NCBI GenBank assembly: GCA_032871835.1
Contig: CM065301.1
Span: 76,974,069-77,038,068 of the forward strand
From: Dipteronia dyeriana
Taxonomy: Eukaryota; Streptophyta; Magnoliopsida; Sapindales; Sapindaceae
Reading direction: 5' to 3'
DNA: 64,000 nt
Shown: piece by piece, positions 46,464 to 58,084 of the stretch
Numbering within the stretch: the stretch's first letter is position 1
Layout: each line of letters opens with the position of its first letter
The notes under the pieces: model-generated
Seen by the model: the letters and a program-made list of their open reading frames with translations, nothing else
Database searches by the model: none
Told to the model about the DNA's origin: nothing
Position numbers and translations under genes: made by a program

Positions 46464-47944
46464 TGAAATTCCCTAGAAAGTGTGTGTCTATAACCTAGGG
46501 GGGGAATAGGTTTTAATTCGATAGATTACCAATTTTACGAATTAATCAATATTAACAATTCTATCCCAATTTTAAATAAAAGACAACGAACATAAAACAA
46601 AAACAACAGGCAATGTATACGTGGAAACCCTCCAAATTGGAAAAACCACTGGCTGTTTAGAGCGTCACCCTTTATCCTCAAAATCCACTATTGAGTAAAA
46701 GTTTACAACCTAGGTTGACCTCCTGTCTAACCCTCCAGTTACTAACCCTTTCACTCTACCCAACAGGCCTTGTGCATTAACAACTTAGCCACAAGCTAAA
46801 TCAACAATGAAGAGATAATGGCAACCTAAGTGAATATGCAAGAATATTCAATATGCAAAAATGTTAGGCCAAGATATTCATGCTTATCTAAGATTAATAA
46901 TGACAACTAAAGCAAATCCTAGATATCAATGTTCTAAATGCAAAGGCAAGAAGAATTAGCTAGAATGGTAAAATCATCCTAAATGCTAGCTATCACAAAT
47001 TAATGCATCTCAACCATCAATCAATACACAAGCATTTCATAAAAGCAATTAAACATACAAGCAAACAATTAATATGCAATAACGACTAAAACCCCAGGTA
47101 AACATGTCTTAGTAATGAAAACATAAAGTTTAGAACATGTAGAGAATACCTAGTCATGAACATACAAGAAACCCATGCTTGAAAGATGCTCGATGAATTG
47201 GATTTTAAGGATGGTTGAGTAAAAATGGCTTCTTGGAGCTTCTCTCTCTAAAGAACCTTATCTCTCTCTCAAAAATAGGTTGGGAAGCTCTAAAAATGAG
47301 TTGGGAAGAAGATGGAACATTTATATGAAGCCTAGAGTGAAATTGCATCGTTTTGGGTGTAAGGCAACCAAAACTCGTCAGGACCGCTAGCTGTACCACG
47401 GTCCAGGTAAGTGTCCAGACCGTGGCACAGAGAGCGATGTATCGCCTGGACAACGCTGCTCTGTAGATCGCTGTGCATGCAGCGTGCACAGACCACGGTC
47501 TGGACAACATGCATCCTCTATGAAACTCTGCTTGGGAGACCGCGGTGTATGCAACAAGCATAGACCGTGGTAGCCACAACGTGCATCCTCGGTCAAACAT
47601 CGCTGTGCAGGCCGCGGCAGGGGCACTGCATAGAGAGAGGTCTAGACCGCGGTAAAGAGGAAAAATTCCTCTTTTTAAGGTACAAACATACATTCAACAC
47701 TCAAATAAAAAATAAGACACACAAGGCACTCAAAATGACAAATAAGCATGCAAGTAAGATAATTAAAATAAAATGCATGAGTGTGAGTGTGTGCACTAAA
47801 TCTCTTCAATGAAGTTAAGCAAGTGATTTTACCTTTGATGCTTGAAAGAGGACTTGAGCAATGATGCCCTAAGCTACCCTTACATATTGATCCCAAAATG
47901 TGGCTGTCAACGAAATGAGCCAATAAAAAACCGAGGAACTTACA
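46464..47944 (-). repeat. copia-3 3' LTR (left-hand copy)
   Basis: 1,481 bases. A GC-rich stretch at 47,345-47,660 is full of partial palindromes such as GACCGCGGT and CCGTGG, in contrast to the AT-rich remainder. It aligns with 51,942-53,436. Confidence 0.94.
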
Positions 47945-49080
47945 ATCTCCCCTTTTGGCTATTTCGTGACAAAACCACTTACTCACAAAGTATCCTCACA
48001 AAAAACAACAAGAAACAACAAGAGGTCAACAGCAAAACATTATATATTACAAGAGATACCTAAAGCCAAATCTTCAAATCTTTCATCTCTTGTAGAATGA
48101 TCATCCCTACAAAATAGAGAACTACACTTTCCAAGACAAGTGTATGAGAGGGATCAAGATAAATAAAAACAAACGCAATTTGCATGAATTAGAAACAAGT
48201 AACAAGCAATCAACAATGCACATAGCAAACGCTTCCCCTAAATAGATCCACTCTCTCTCAATAGGTCAGACTTCCCTTAAATCATGCCAATATATCAACT
48301 CCCCCTAAAACCAATACTACTCCCCATTTTTGTCCGAGATAGGCAAAGGAGTATTCCCCAATCGGGACGTTTTAGCAAAGAGAGATATTTGCAATGTAAA
48401 TGCATAATCATATACAATAACTTTATGCAGGTTAATTAAGAGAGAGAGAGAAATTTATGGAAGTTTTATTGATTGGAATATGTACGAAAAGTTGCCTTGA
48501 ATGAAAAACATGCAACATTAACTTCCAAAAGCATGGTATTTGGCAAAGGAAAATAACACATAAGGTTCCAAGAGAAGTCAAACCAATTTGCACCAAACTG
48601 ACTATGGAAAACAAGATATAGTTCAACCAAAAACATAAGAGCAACTATTAAACTTTACAAGCTGAACAAGACATGAGCGACTATTGCGCCCTATTAGATT
48701 TTTCTGGGCAAGATGCCCGTATGATAGTAGCCTTATTCAATAAGTAAAGTGAGAGACTATTGGATTGTGAAATCCTTGAAATGGATACAATATCCTTATT
48801 GAAGGAAATCTCAAAAGTCACTTGCACACATATTTGCAATCATTTTGTAAGCTTTCAATAAATTCATCATGCATATCACTTTAAGCATGTCAAGATCAAG
48901 TTTTCACAAACAATAGCGATAAACTTTAGGTCAATCAAATGTACTTCCCAATCAAATTTCCTAGTCCAAAAATACATGTTTGAACACAAATGAGACATGC
49001 ATTTCAAATAAGACAAAACCACACTTATTGAATGAAAAGTCATATAATAATATATGCATCCAAGATACTCAAGCAATTAA
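47945..49080 (-). other. copia-3 3' internal non-coding region
   Basis: AT-rich and without pol motifs. It follows directly on a truncated GAG-pre-integrase frame, so it is what remains after a deletion of most of pol. A short hairpin-like segment (CATCTCTTGTAGAATGATCA, near 48,085) is present. Confidence 0.55.
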
Positions 49081-51809
49081 TTAAAGAGCATAAAATTGAA
49101 CAATTATTTGCTTATTAAGATGCAAGTTCGCTCTCTTTGCTTGAGCTTCCCATATGGGGTCAACCACCAAAAACCATAAATGCATACTCTTAGTTTGCTT
49201 TCCTTGTTGACAAGGTCCACAAACTCCCTCAATCCTATTTCCAAACTTAGGAAGGCCTCTCACAACTTTCAACCTCTCAAGAACTTTCCATTCTTTGAAA
49301 TTCATATGACCTAACCTTTGATGGCACAATTCAACTTGATAACAACTAGACAAATTACACTAGATTTCATTAGAATCAAGACAATAACAATTGTCACTTG
49401 ATCTCTTACCTTTCACTAGGACTTTTCCATCTTCTCTCAGAATAGAACAATCAACTTTACCGAACATGACCGAAAGCCCTTCATCACTTAAATGTGATAT
49501 GCTAATAAGATTTGCTTGCAAGCCATCTATATAAAGAGCATTAGGTAAGGAGGGCAAACCGAGGATGGATATGTTCCCTTTTCTTAAAACCTTCTTTCGT
49601 AAACCATCACCAAAGGTGACAAATCCACCATCCTCCATAACAAGAGTCTCAAAGAAACTCTTATTTCCGGTCATGTGCCTAGAACACCCACTATCAAGAT
49701 ACCAAATGTTAGAGGCTTTCGCCTTCAACGCCACTTGGTCTATATGGCAAACATACTCATTTGTTCTAGTCCACCTAGTAGCAACACTGTCATTTCTAGG
49801 AGCCTTAGGTTCATTGGCTCTAAAATTCCTAGGTGCATGCATTTTGGCTATTCTAAGCATATTCTTCTCAATAATGCTTTCAAAGCGACACAACTTAATA
49901 AATTAAAAATAATTCAGCCTTATGTGACCTTCAACATCACAATAATGACAAATGAGAGTAAAGTAAGCATTCATACCGTGTCCTTGTGCAAGCATGGAAG
50001 ACTTCCCTCTCCTTTAAGTTGTCCTTTGGTGTTGAGCCGAATCTCTTCTTTGAAACACTCTTTGTGATTGAGCCAAATTAGCTTCTCTTTTTGGTTGTGG
50101 GTTAAAACTCCTTTGTTGACTTTGAAAGCTTCTTGGAAGTTAAGGTATTGTTTGATGAGTTCTAGCTTTTGGTGGATGAGCTTTAGCTTGAGAATTTGTT
50201 TGAGCCTTCATTTGAGCTTGCTTTGATGATTCTCCAACTTCATTCGAACTCAATTTTTGGTGTGAACCTTAAGTCTCTTTATCCTCTTGACTCTTGACAA
50301 AAATGGTCTTCTTCAAGGAAGTGGCATCCTTGCCTTCCATATATCCTAAGCCCGTTTAATCACTAGGACTCTTCCCACATGATAGCATCTTGTCAAGTCT
50401 CTCGGTTCCGGATGTCATCTTGGCAACTAATTATTTTGCTTCCCTAAGCTCATCATTTAAGTTCTCTTCACTCTTCTTAGTGATCACAAGCTCCAACTTC
50501 AAACTCTCTTCTAACCCACTTCCACTCTTTACTTTCTCACTCAAGTGAGTAATCTTGAAAGTCAACTCTAGGTTCTCCATTTTCAACTCTTGAATCTCCT
50601 TCTTCTTTTTCAATCTAGACTTTTCAAAAAACTTCATAAAGTCTACATGGTTCATTTCCTCATCAATATCAAATCTAGAGTTGGAAGAGGTACTCTCATC
50701 ACTAGAGTCACTTATTCTTCCTCTTCACTCACAACTTCCTTGCCATTATGAGATGTTGTGAAGGCAATGAAGTTGGCAACTCTATCTTTATCGTCCGAAG
50801 ATTTTTCTTCCTCTTCTAAGTCTTAACTATCACTCCAAGTAGTCGCTATTGCCTTCCCCTTCTTCTTCTTCTTCTTCAAATTTGCACATTCTGGAGCGAT
50901 GTGACCAAAACCACTGCATTCATAGCATTGAATGCCCTTCTTGGAGTCACTTTCTTGAGACTTTTCCATCTTCTTGAAAGGAGTTTTCTTTTTCAGTTCC
51001 TTTCCCTTGGGCCCAAATCATTTCCTCTCAAACTTCATAAATTTCTTGAATCTTTTAACCATGATGGCCATTTCTTCATTTGAGTCCTCCTTCTCTTATT
51101 CAACCTTAGTGGTCTTCAAGGCAATACACTTTTGCTTCTTCGGAGGTGTGGGTGTGATGTTTCATCTTGACTCATAAGCTAGAAGTCTTCCAATGACTTC
51201 ACTTGGCTTCATATTCTTGTACTCACTATTCTCTTCAAGTGCCGTCACCTTTGATTCGAACCTTGACGGAAGTGACCTCATAATTTTTTGCTTGACTATC
51301 CTATCCGAATAGGGGTCACCAAGTTGATGGCTTTTGTTAACAATATCCATCAACTTCACTTGGAAGTCATTGAAGCATTCATGCTCCTCCATCCTAATCA
51401 TCTCAAATTGCATTTGGAGGACTTGGAACTTTGAGTCCTTGACTACCGCGGTTCCGTCATGTGCCGTTTGAAGAATGTCTCAAGCCTTCTTTGCAATCCT
51501 AGTGTTTTGAACCAACTTGTATTGATTGTCGTCCATGGCACATATGATGGCATGCATAGCCTTGTTGTTCCACTTGGAAGCTTCAAATTCTTGTGTGCTC
51601 CATTGAGACTTAGGCTTTGGAACTTCATCTCCTTCTTCGGTGGTCATTGTTGGAGAAGTGTAGCCATCTTCAATTGCCATCCATGCACAGTCATCTATTT
51701 GGCAAATATAAGCCTCCATCTTGCCTTTCCATGAGGCGTAATTATCACCTTTAAGCAAATGTGGTCTTATACGTGACGCTCCCTCTTTGCTCATCCCAAG
51801 CTCACTCAT
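49081..51809 (-). pseudogene. copia-3 gag, protease and GAG-pre-integrase
   Basis: On the - strand: gag begins MSELGMSKEGASRIRPHLLK (about 51,809) with LKGDNYASWKGKMEAYI, the UBN2-type core at 51,162-51,413, a CCHC knuckle region near 50,900 and a coiled-coil-like Lys/Glu/Leu-rich part (50,431-50,655). Protease is at YLDSGCSRHMTGNKSFF and GAG-pre-integrase at LCHQRLGHMNFKEWKVLERL with CGPCQQGKQTKSMH. The frame then leaves the family pattern and stops. Integrase, RT and RNase H are absent, so it could move only with help from a complete relative. Confidence 0.9.
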
Positions 51810-51941
51810 AATGTTTGGGTTATAAATGAGATGCAAATGAAATGCAAAAACACAAGATGCAAACAACCAAAATACACAAGGTAAGACACACACAATGCAT
51901 GGATCACCTAAGTATATCTAGGCACCAGCTCTGATACCAAT

Positions 51942-53436
51942 TGAAATTCCCTAGAAAGTGTGTTTCTATAACCTAGGGGGGGGGTGAATAGGTTTTAATT
52001 CGATAGATTACCAATTTTACGAATTAATCAATATTAACAATTCTACCGCAATGTTCAAATAAAAGACAACGAACATAAAATAATAACAACACGCAATGTA
52101 TATGTGGAAAAACCACGGGCTGTTTAGAACGCCACCCTTGATCCTCAAAATCCACTATTGAGTAAAAGTTTACAACCTAGGTTGACCTCTCATCTAACCC
52201 TCCAGTTACTAACCCTTTCACTCTACCCAACGGGCATTAATAGTGATTTTGGATCACTAGCCTTGTGCACTAACCACTTAGCCATAAGCTAAATCAACAA
52301 TGAAGAGATAATGGCAACCTAAGTGAATATGCAAGATTATTAAATATGCAAAAATGCTAGGTCAAGACAATCATGCTTATCTAGGATTAATAATGACAAT
52401 TAAAGCAAATCCTAGATATCAATGTTCTAAATGCAAGGCAAGAAGAATTAGCTAGAAAGGTAAAATCGTCCTAAATGCTAGCTATCACAAATTAATGCAT
52501 CTCAACCATCAATCAATACACAAGCATGTCATAAACACAACTAAACATACAAGCAAGCAATTAATATGCAATAAAAACTAAAACCCTAGGTAAACATGTC
52601 TTAGTAATAAAAACATAAAGTTTAGAACATGTAGAGAATACCTAGTCATGAACACATACGAAACCCATGCTTGAAAAATGCTTGACGAATTGGATTTTAA
52701 GGATGGTTGAGTAAAAATGGCTTCTTAGATCTTCTCTCTCTAAAGAACCTTATCTCTCTCTCCAAAATAGGTTGGGAAGCTCTAAAAATGAGTTGGGAAG
52801 AAGATGGAACATTTATATGAAGCCTAGAGTGAAACTGCATCGTTTTGGGTGCAAGGTAACCAAAACTCGTTAGGACCGCTGGTTGTACTGCGGTCCAGGT
52901 AAGTGTCCATGCCGTGGCACAGAGAGCGGTGTTTCACCTGGACAATGCCGCTCTGTAGGCTGTTGTGCATGCAACGTGCATAGACCGGGGTATAGACAGC
53001 ATGCATCCTCTGTAAAACTCTGCTTGGGAGACCGCGGCGTATGGAACAAGCACAGACCGCGGTAGCCACATCGTGCATCCTCTGTCAAACACCGCTGTGC
53101 AGGCCGCGGCAGGGGCACTGCACAGAGAGCGGTCTAGACCGAGGTAAAAAGGAAAAAATCCTCTTTTTAAGGCATAAACATACATTCAACACTCAAATAA
53201 AAAATAAGACACACAAGGCACTCAAAATGGCAAATAAGCATGCAAGCAAGATAATTAAAATAAAATGCATGAGTGTGAATGTGTGCACTAAATCTATTCA
53301 ATAAAGTTAAGCAAGCGATTTTACCTTTGATGCTTGAAAGAGGACTTGAGCAATGATGACCTAAGTTACCCTTACATATTGATCCCAAAATGTGGTTGTC
53401 AACGAAATGAACCAATCAAAAACCGAGGAACTTACA
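51942..53436 (-). repeat. copia-3 5' LTR (right-hand copy)
   Basis: 1,495 bases and closely similar to the left-hand copy. The GC-rich palindromic part is at 52,830-53,150. Confidence 0.94.
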
Positions 53437-56007
53437 CAACTATATGACAGATACTACACTTGCGTCTGTATTCCTCAGGAATAACTGTGCTCGGACTTTC
53501 ATTACTCAAAGCTGGTTATAACATCTCCTTAAATTATGCCCTGGTTGTCGACATCGTCTACAATTTTGTGTAGTTGTTCTCTCCGAAGACGAGATACGGC
53601 GTGAAGCCCTTAGGCTGCTTGCTTGTCTCCTGGAGCTTGGATTCAAAATGACTCTCTCAGTAATGTCTGATGGTACAATCCAAGCGAAAGGATGTCCAAC
53701 CGGTATAATTGTATGATGCACCTTACGGCAGCGAGAGGGAGAGAACATAGAAGAAGGTCCATTTGGAATTTGTTGCATGTGCAGGTCATCAGGGCTAAGT
53801 CAACGGTCCACTTTTTTCCAGCCAGCTTCACGGAGAAAATGTTCCAATCAACTGGATTAACGGTCATAAAATTGTACTTATCAACACGTTTGAGGATCAC
53901 AAGATGTACTGTGTTGGTCAACTGATGACGCATGAATTGTGCAGCCCTATGACGATCGTGAAACCAACGTTGTAGCATATTCCTAATGAACTCTGCCAAA
54001 GTCAACATAGGTAGTTGCCGTGAAAATTTAAGGCATGAGTTTATGCATTCTGCAGCATTTGTTGTCATGACTCTATACCTTCTGTCGGGGCAGTGTACAC
54101 GGGACCACTTATGTTGACCAGCATCAATTACATATTCATATACATTCAGGTGCAAGTTTCGTAACTTTTCCATGTGCCGGTTATATTGTAACTCGGTGTA
54201 CGCTCAGGCTGCTTTGTCCATTATTACGATAACATCTTTCTATGATATCGCTTCTTAATATTTTCATAAAATTGCCAGCAACATATGGTATGGGTGGCAT
54301 AAGGGAACACTTTAGAAATCCTTGCTTCAATGCTTGCATGTCGATCAGAAATGAAAACCAAATCATCTATATGGCCAAGGGCACCTTTTAAGCAATCCAA
54401 AAACCACTCTAATGATAGGTTGTTTTCCGAGTCACCGTACCCAAAAGCAATTGGATAAACTTGTTCATTCTCATCTTGGCAGCTGCAACAAACAATGTGC
54501 CCCCGAATCTACCCTTTAAATGGGTACCATCTTTGGTAAATACTGGACGCATACACCTCTAGAATCCTGTGACTGAGGCACCCAACAACTTGAAAAAGTA
54601 TAGGAATTTACCATTTTCATCACACTGTAAGTCAGTAATCGTTCCGGGATTTTGTTGTTCTAACATGTAACTGAATGATGGCAGCAGTTGGAAGCTTTCC
54701 TCATGAGTTCCATAGGTCAGTGACAATGCATAATCAAGGGCTTGATGTGCCTTACTGTACATTATTTAGATGCCATACATTGTTTTCATGTCGGCGATTA
54801 TGTCCTTTGGACGCAATAGTCGACCATCATGTTGCTACAATCTAGGTGCAACCACATCTCCAATTATGACTGCACTAGCTTATCGATTGCGGCGGTGAAT
54901 CTCCTCCAACGGACAAGTGTGTTCGTTGATAAAACTTCTTACTTGAAAGTATGTGGCTTCATCTCTCCTAACCGCTCTTAACTTCCACATATAGTTGTCC
55001 ATCAAACAAACCAGATGTAATATTGTCTTATTCGACCTTTTCACCTTCCACTCGAAGTTGTGCCACATTGCAAAATGCCCAGCCAATCTCTTCAAATCCT
55101 TTTTAGTAGGAAAAAATTGACCTTTATAAATCATGTTGGTAGGTTCATCTTCTACCAAGTTTCTGCTTCCACCCATACCAAACGAGTAGGATTCTGCTCC
55201 TGGAATAACCCACCTTCTGGCATTCTCAAAATCAGCTGGAGTTACATCAGGTCGGACTTCAGATGTCCAAGCTATATGTACTGCTGTGGAACTACATCTG
55301 TGTACACATCTTGCACATCTTTCCATTTTGAACGGTTCTTCATCTTCCTCAATGTTCGCTACATTATGTACCAGATGCAAATTTGGCTCATTAGCCACCT
55401 CATGGATTGGTAAGTTATGAGGTTCATTGTTCCGCTAATTGTTCATGTCATTGTACATTTCATTGTATTGGTGGTTGTACTGCCCAACATTTATTTCAAT
55501 TTGACAACCAAAATCATCGTCCAATTGAGCTCCAACTATATCACTATGGCCGGCTACTTCCGGTGGGACACCACATAGGTTTTCCTTACCTTCAATCTCA
55601 CTTCTTTCTGTTAACAACTGGTTGCTTCCACCTGAAGATCGAAAATGTTGGGTGTTATCATGAGGAGGGATTTCTTCACCGATGACACCTCCTGTAACCC
55701 TCTCAATTAAACTGACACATACTTGAGGGATCACCCTATCTTCCCCTAGCATAAACAAAACATCGTCATCATTTCTTATAAATGTGTGACATGTTGTCCC
55801 AAGAACGATTGATATAGATTGTAGATCAGCAATGTATTTGTTCATATCGTACTTCACAACGGTTTGTACGATCGACACCAGCTCTTCGTAAGCCATATTT
55901 TTGGACACATACATTCCTTGGTTATCGGAATCAAGAAACCTCTGACTTCCATCAGGTAATTGCTCCTATCGACCGTTGTAAGATATTACTAATCTAACTC
56001 GATCCAT
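53437..56007 (-). pseudogene. mudrA-like: MURA-type transposase, copy 2, main part
   Basis: Reads leftward from the start codon at 56,005-56,007 (MDRVRLVISYN), which follows a TTTTCACAG acceptor as in MULE-1. An N-terminal PB1-like part (GMYVSKNMAYEELVSIVQTV), a zinc region (FINEHTCPLEEIHRR, 54,880-55,398), then TAA at 54,766-54,768, then SKAHQALDYALSLTYGTHEE. The catalytic domain has DLVFISDRHAS with a frameshift near 54,360, and NAAECINSCLKFSRQL. The SWIM region keeps CTCNKFQMD but loses about 25 residues. The first CCHC knuckle is intact (CRRCRQPGHNLRRC), and the second is cut by copia-3 after CSICHIV. The end is at 46,412. Confidence 0.9.
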
Positions 56008-56084
56008 TGTCCTGTGAAAATCATCATCACAATAAAAAAAATTACTTTTACAATTACTAAGAATTACAAAAATTTCTCAACTGT

Positions 56085-56650
56085 AACGGATCGAGAACAT
56101 GTTCTTCGGAATCGAGCTTTTATTGTAATGGATCGAGAACATTTACAAACGGATCAAACTTTTTGAAAAGGGATCGAGAACATTTTCTAAGTGATCGAGC
56201 TTTTTTCAAATGGATCGAGTACTTTTTAAAAGGGATCAAGAACTTTTTCAAGGGTTTGAGAATAATTTACAACGGATCGAGAACTTTAATAACGGTTCAA
56301 TTCGAGAACTTTTATCGAGAATATTTATCAAATTATCGAGAGCTTTTATCAAGGGATCGAGAACTTTTAACAAGGGAACGAGAACTTTTTCTACGGGATC
56401 GAGAACAAATCTAACGGTTCGAGAACTTTTTTATGGGATCGAGAATATTTGTCAAATTATCGAGAACTTTTATCAAGGGATCGAGAACTTTTATCAAGGG
56501 ACTGAGAACTTTTTCTAAGGGATCGAGCAATTTTTTAAGAGATCGAGAACTTATTTAAGAAATCGAGATTATTTGTCAAATTATCGAGAACTTTTATAAC
56601 GGTTCGAGAACTTTTGTCCAGGGATCAAGAACTTTTCCTAAGGGATAATC
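56085..56650. repeat. subterminal GATCGAGAA array, right side of MULE-2
   Basis: About 25 units near AAGGGATCGAGAACTTTTATC. The core reads in the same direction on the + strand as in the left array, unlike MULE-1 where the two arrays are inverted. It lies upstream of MURA-2. Confidence 0.88.
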
Positions 56651-57029
56651 AAGATTTTTTCAAACTAAACAAAACCTCATTCCAATACAAAATAAACTCG
56701 ATCCATCTTTAAATATTCTCGGTCACACAAGAAAAAAACACGGATGTTTTCCATTTTCATACATTCTAGTGCAGAATCTGAAATGGATACATTGTTATCG
56801 AGAAATGGATACATTGTTAACCCACACAAAAATGAATACAAAATATCTGAAATGCATTAAAGAAATTTAATTAAAGATCATAAATATTTGTTACCTTCTA
56901 GTGCAGAATCTGGAGAGAGACAACTTTTTTAGAGACAGAGTCAAGTTTTTCAGACAAGTTTTTTGGACAAGTTTTTTGGGGAGATACCAACGAGTTCAGA
57001 AAGTTGCTTTTTATAAATTAAAGTTTAGG

Positions 57030-57140
57030 GAAAATTAGGGTAGTTCACCATAATATGTGTCTTTTAAACTTAAGTTATTAAAAGAGTGACATCATCACAA
57101 CACACCTTCAAAAAGGTGACATATATTACCATTTCCTGTT
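57030..57140. repeat. MULE-2 right terminal region
   Basis: Partner of 41,463-41,620; see that entry for the shared blocks. It is followed directly by CTAAACAAA. Confidence 0.6.
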
Positions 57141-57149
57141 CTAAACAAA

Positions 57150-57404
57150 TGGAGAATCATTAGGAACAGCGGACAATGTGCTGTTAATCGCTCCGTTGCT
57201 CAAGTTAATAGGAAGCTCTCTAGAAAGGGGAATAAAGGTTTTGGAGGAGAGTGATTGATTGATGGAATGACCTCTGCTTGATCTCTATCTGAAGTTCGAT
57301 ATCCACACTACATAACACGTCTTACTTGAGGAATATACTCACCCATGACATCAACTTATCTGGTTTTCTAGCTTTTCCTAGGGTGAAGCAAACTGTGTGA
57401 TTCT
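57150..57404 (+). other. ALY intron or unrecognised exon
   Basis: One frame gives CAVNRSVAQVNRKLSRKG near 57,178-57,235. I cannot place it in ALY and do not call it an exon. Confidence 0.35.
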
Positions 57405-57515
57405 TCCAGTAAGTCAGCAGCTACTGACTTTGTTACCACACATCAAGCAGTCTATAGTCAAGCTAAGGAACCTGATGTACGAGCTCTTTCTGGGCTGCCC
57501 CATGCTCTTGATAAG
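57405..57515 (+). pseudogene. ALY: ALY exon segment K
   Basis: One frame encodes TDFVTTHQAVYSQAKEPDVR and ALSGLPHALDKK, up to GAAG|GTTATT. ALY proteins have 'QAKEADIQALSELTRALDKKE' here. The 5' limit is uncertain. Confidence 0.75.
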
Positions 57516-57821
57516 AAGGTTATTCTCCATACATTTTCGTTATTATTGTTGTTTGGCATTATTCTGTAATTTTGTATAGATTTCATAAATTCCTGAGAAT
57601 CATCCAACATACTGTTAGGAGATGAAGTTAAATGATTGGATAATCGTTGGCTTGTTTATCAACTTGGTGACCTGGGTTTGCTGCACAATTACTTTAACTA
57701 ATCTAAATCAATGGACTTATTTTCCTTTTCTATCTCTGGTTTTTTAGTTATTTTGCATAATACACATCGAATTGTATTAGAAGTGCAATCTTAATGATTT
57801 TTCTTTTTCTGAAATGTTATA

Positions 57822-57975
57822 GAAAGCATTGGTGATGGAGCTCAAACACACAAACAATGATTTATTGGAAAGGCAAAATGGTGCAGGAGGTTTTGCTAAA
57901 GATTCTGAATCTCTCAAGAAGCATATTGCCACGGTACTTGTACTTCTAAAGGAAGCCAATTGCGAGTCTTGTGGC
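57822..57975 (+). pseudogene. ALY: ALY exon segment L
   Basis: After GTTATAG: ALVMELKHTNNDLLERQNGA, then KDSESLKKHIATVLVLLKEA. This is the coiled-coil-like region that continues directly from 'LDKKE' in ALY. It is open and well preserved. Confidence 0.8.
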
Positions 57976-58084
57976 TTCAATGAATTTGGATTTTTGCTTT
58001 CTTTATATCTTTATTATTTTTAAATGTTTTTCAAAAAAATAAAATAATATTATGTTATCGTGTTTGTTTCTGGCACATCGGACC

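Larger units (their letters stand above)
46464..53436 (-). mobile_element. copia-3: Ty1/copia element nested in MULE-2, internally deleted
   Basis: LTRs 46,464-47,944 and 51,942-53,436, with CAACT on both sides (46,459-46,463 and 53,437-53,441). It reads on the - strand: the 5' LTR is the right-hand copy, TGTAAGTTCC...GGAATTTCA. The primer-binding site TGGTATCAGAGC is the complement of 51,928-51,939. The purine tract AAAAGGGGAGAT is the complement of 47,945-47,956. The internal region is only 4.0 kb and lacks integrase, RT and RNase H. Confidence 0.94.
41463..57140. mobile_element. MULE-2: Mutator-like element with DUF1985-Ulp1 and MURA genes, carrying copia-3
   Basis: The flanks are identical 9-mers CTAAACAAA (41,454-41,462 and 57,141-57,149). 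The gene layout mirrors MULE-1: the DUF1985-Ulp1 gene on the + strand at the left and MURA on the - strand at the right, converging. Subterminal TCGAGA arrays lie at both ends. Without the nested 6,973-base copia-3 and its duplication the element is about 8.7 kb, close to MULE-1. Both genes are broken. Confidence 0.88.

Noticed and set aside
47205..47693. Cys-rich open frame on the - strand in the copia-3 LTR, also found at 52,934-53,185
   Set aside because: It appears in both LTRs and follows the GC-rich palindromic segment; open frames in several registers there are a composition effect.
41463..57140. Reading the 41-57 kb region as two separate elements
   Set aside because: The identical 9-bp flanks, matching gene order and restored MURA knuckle across copia-3 all support one MULE with one nested insertion.
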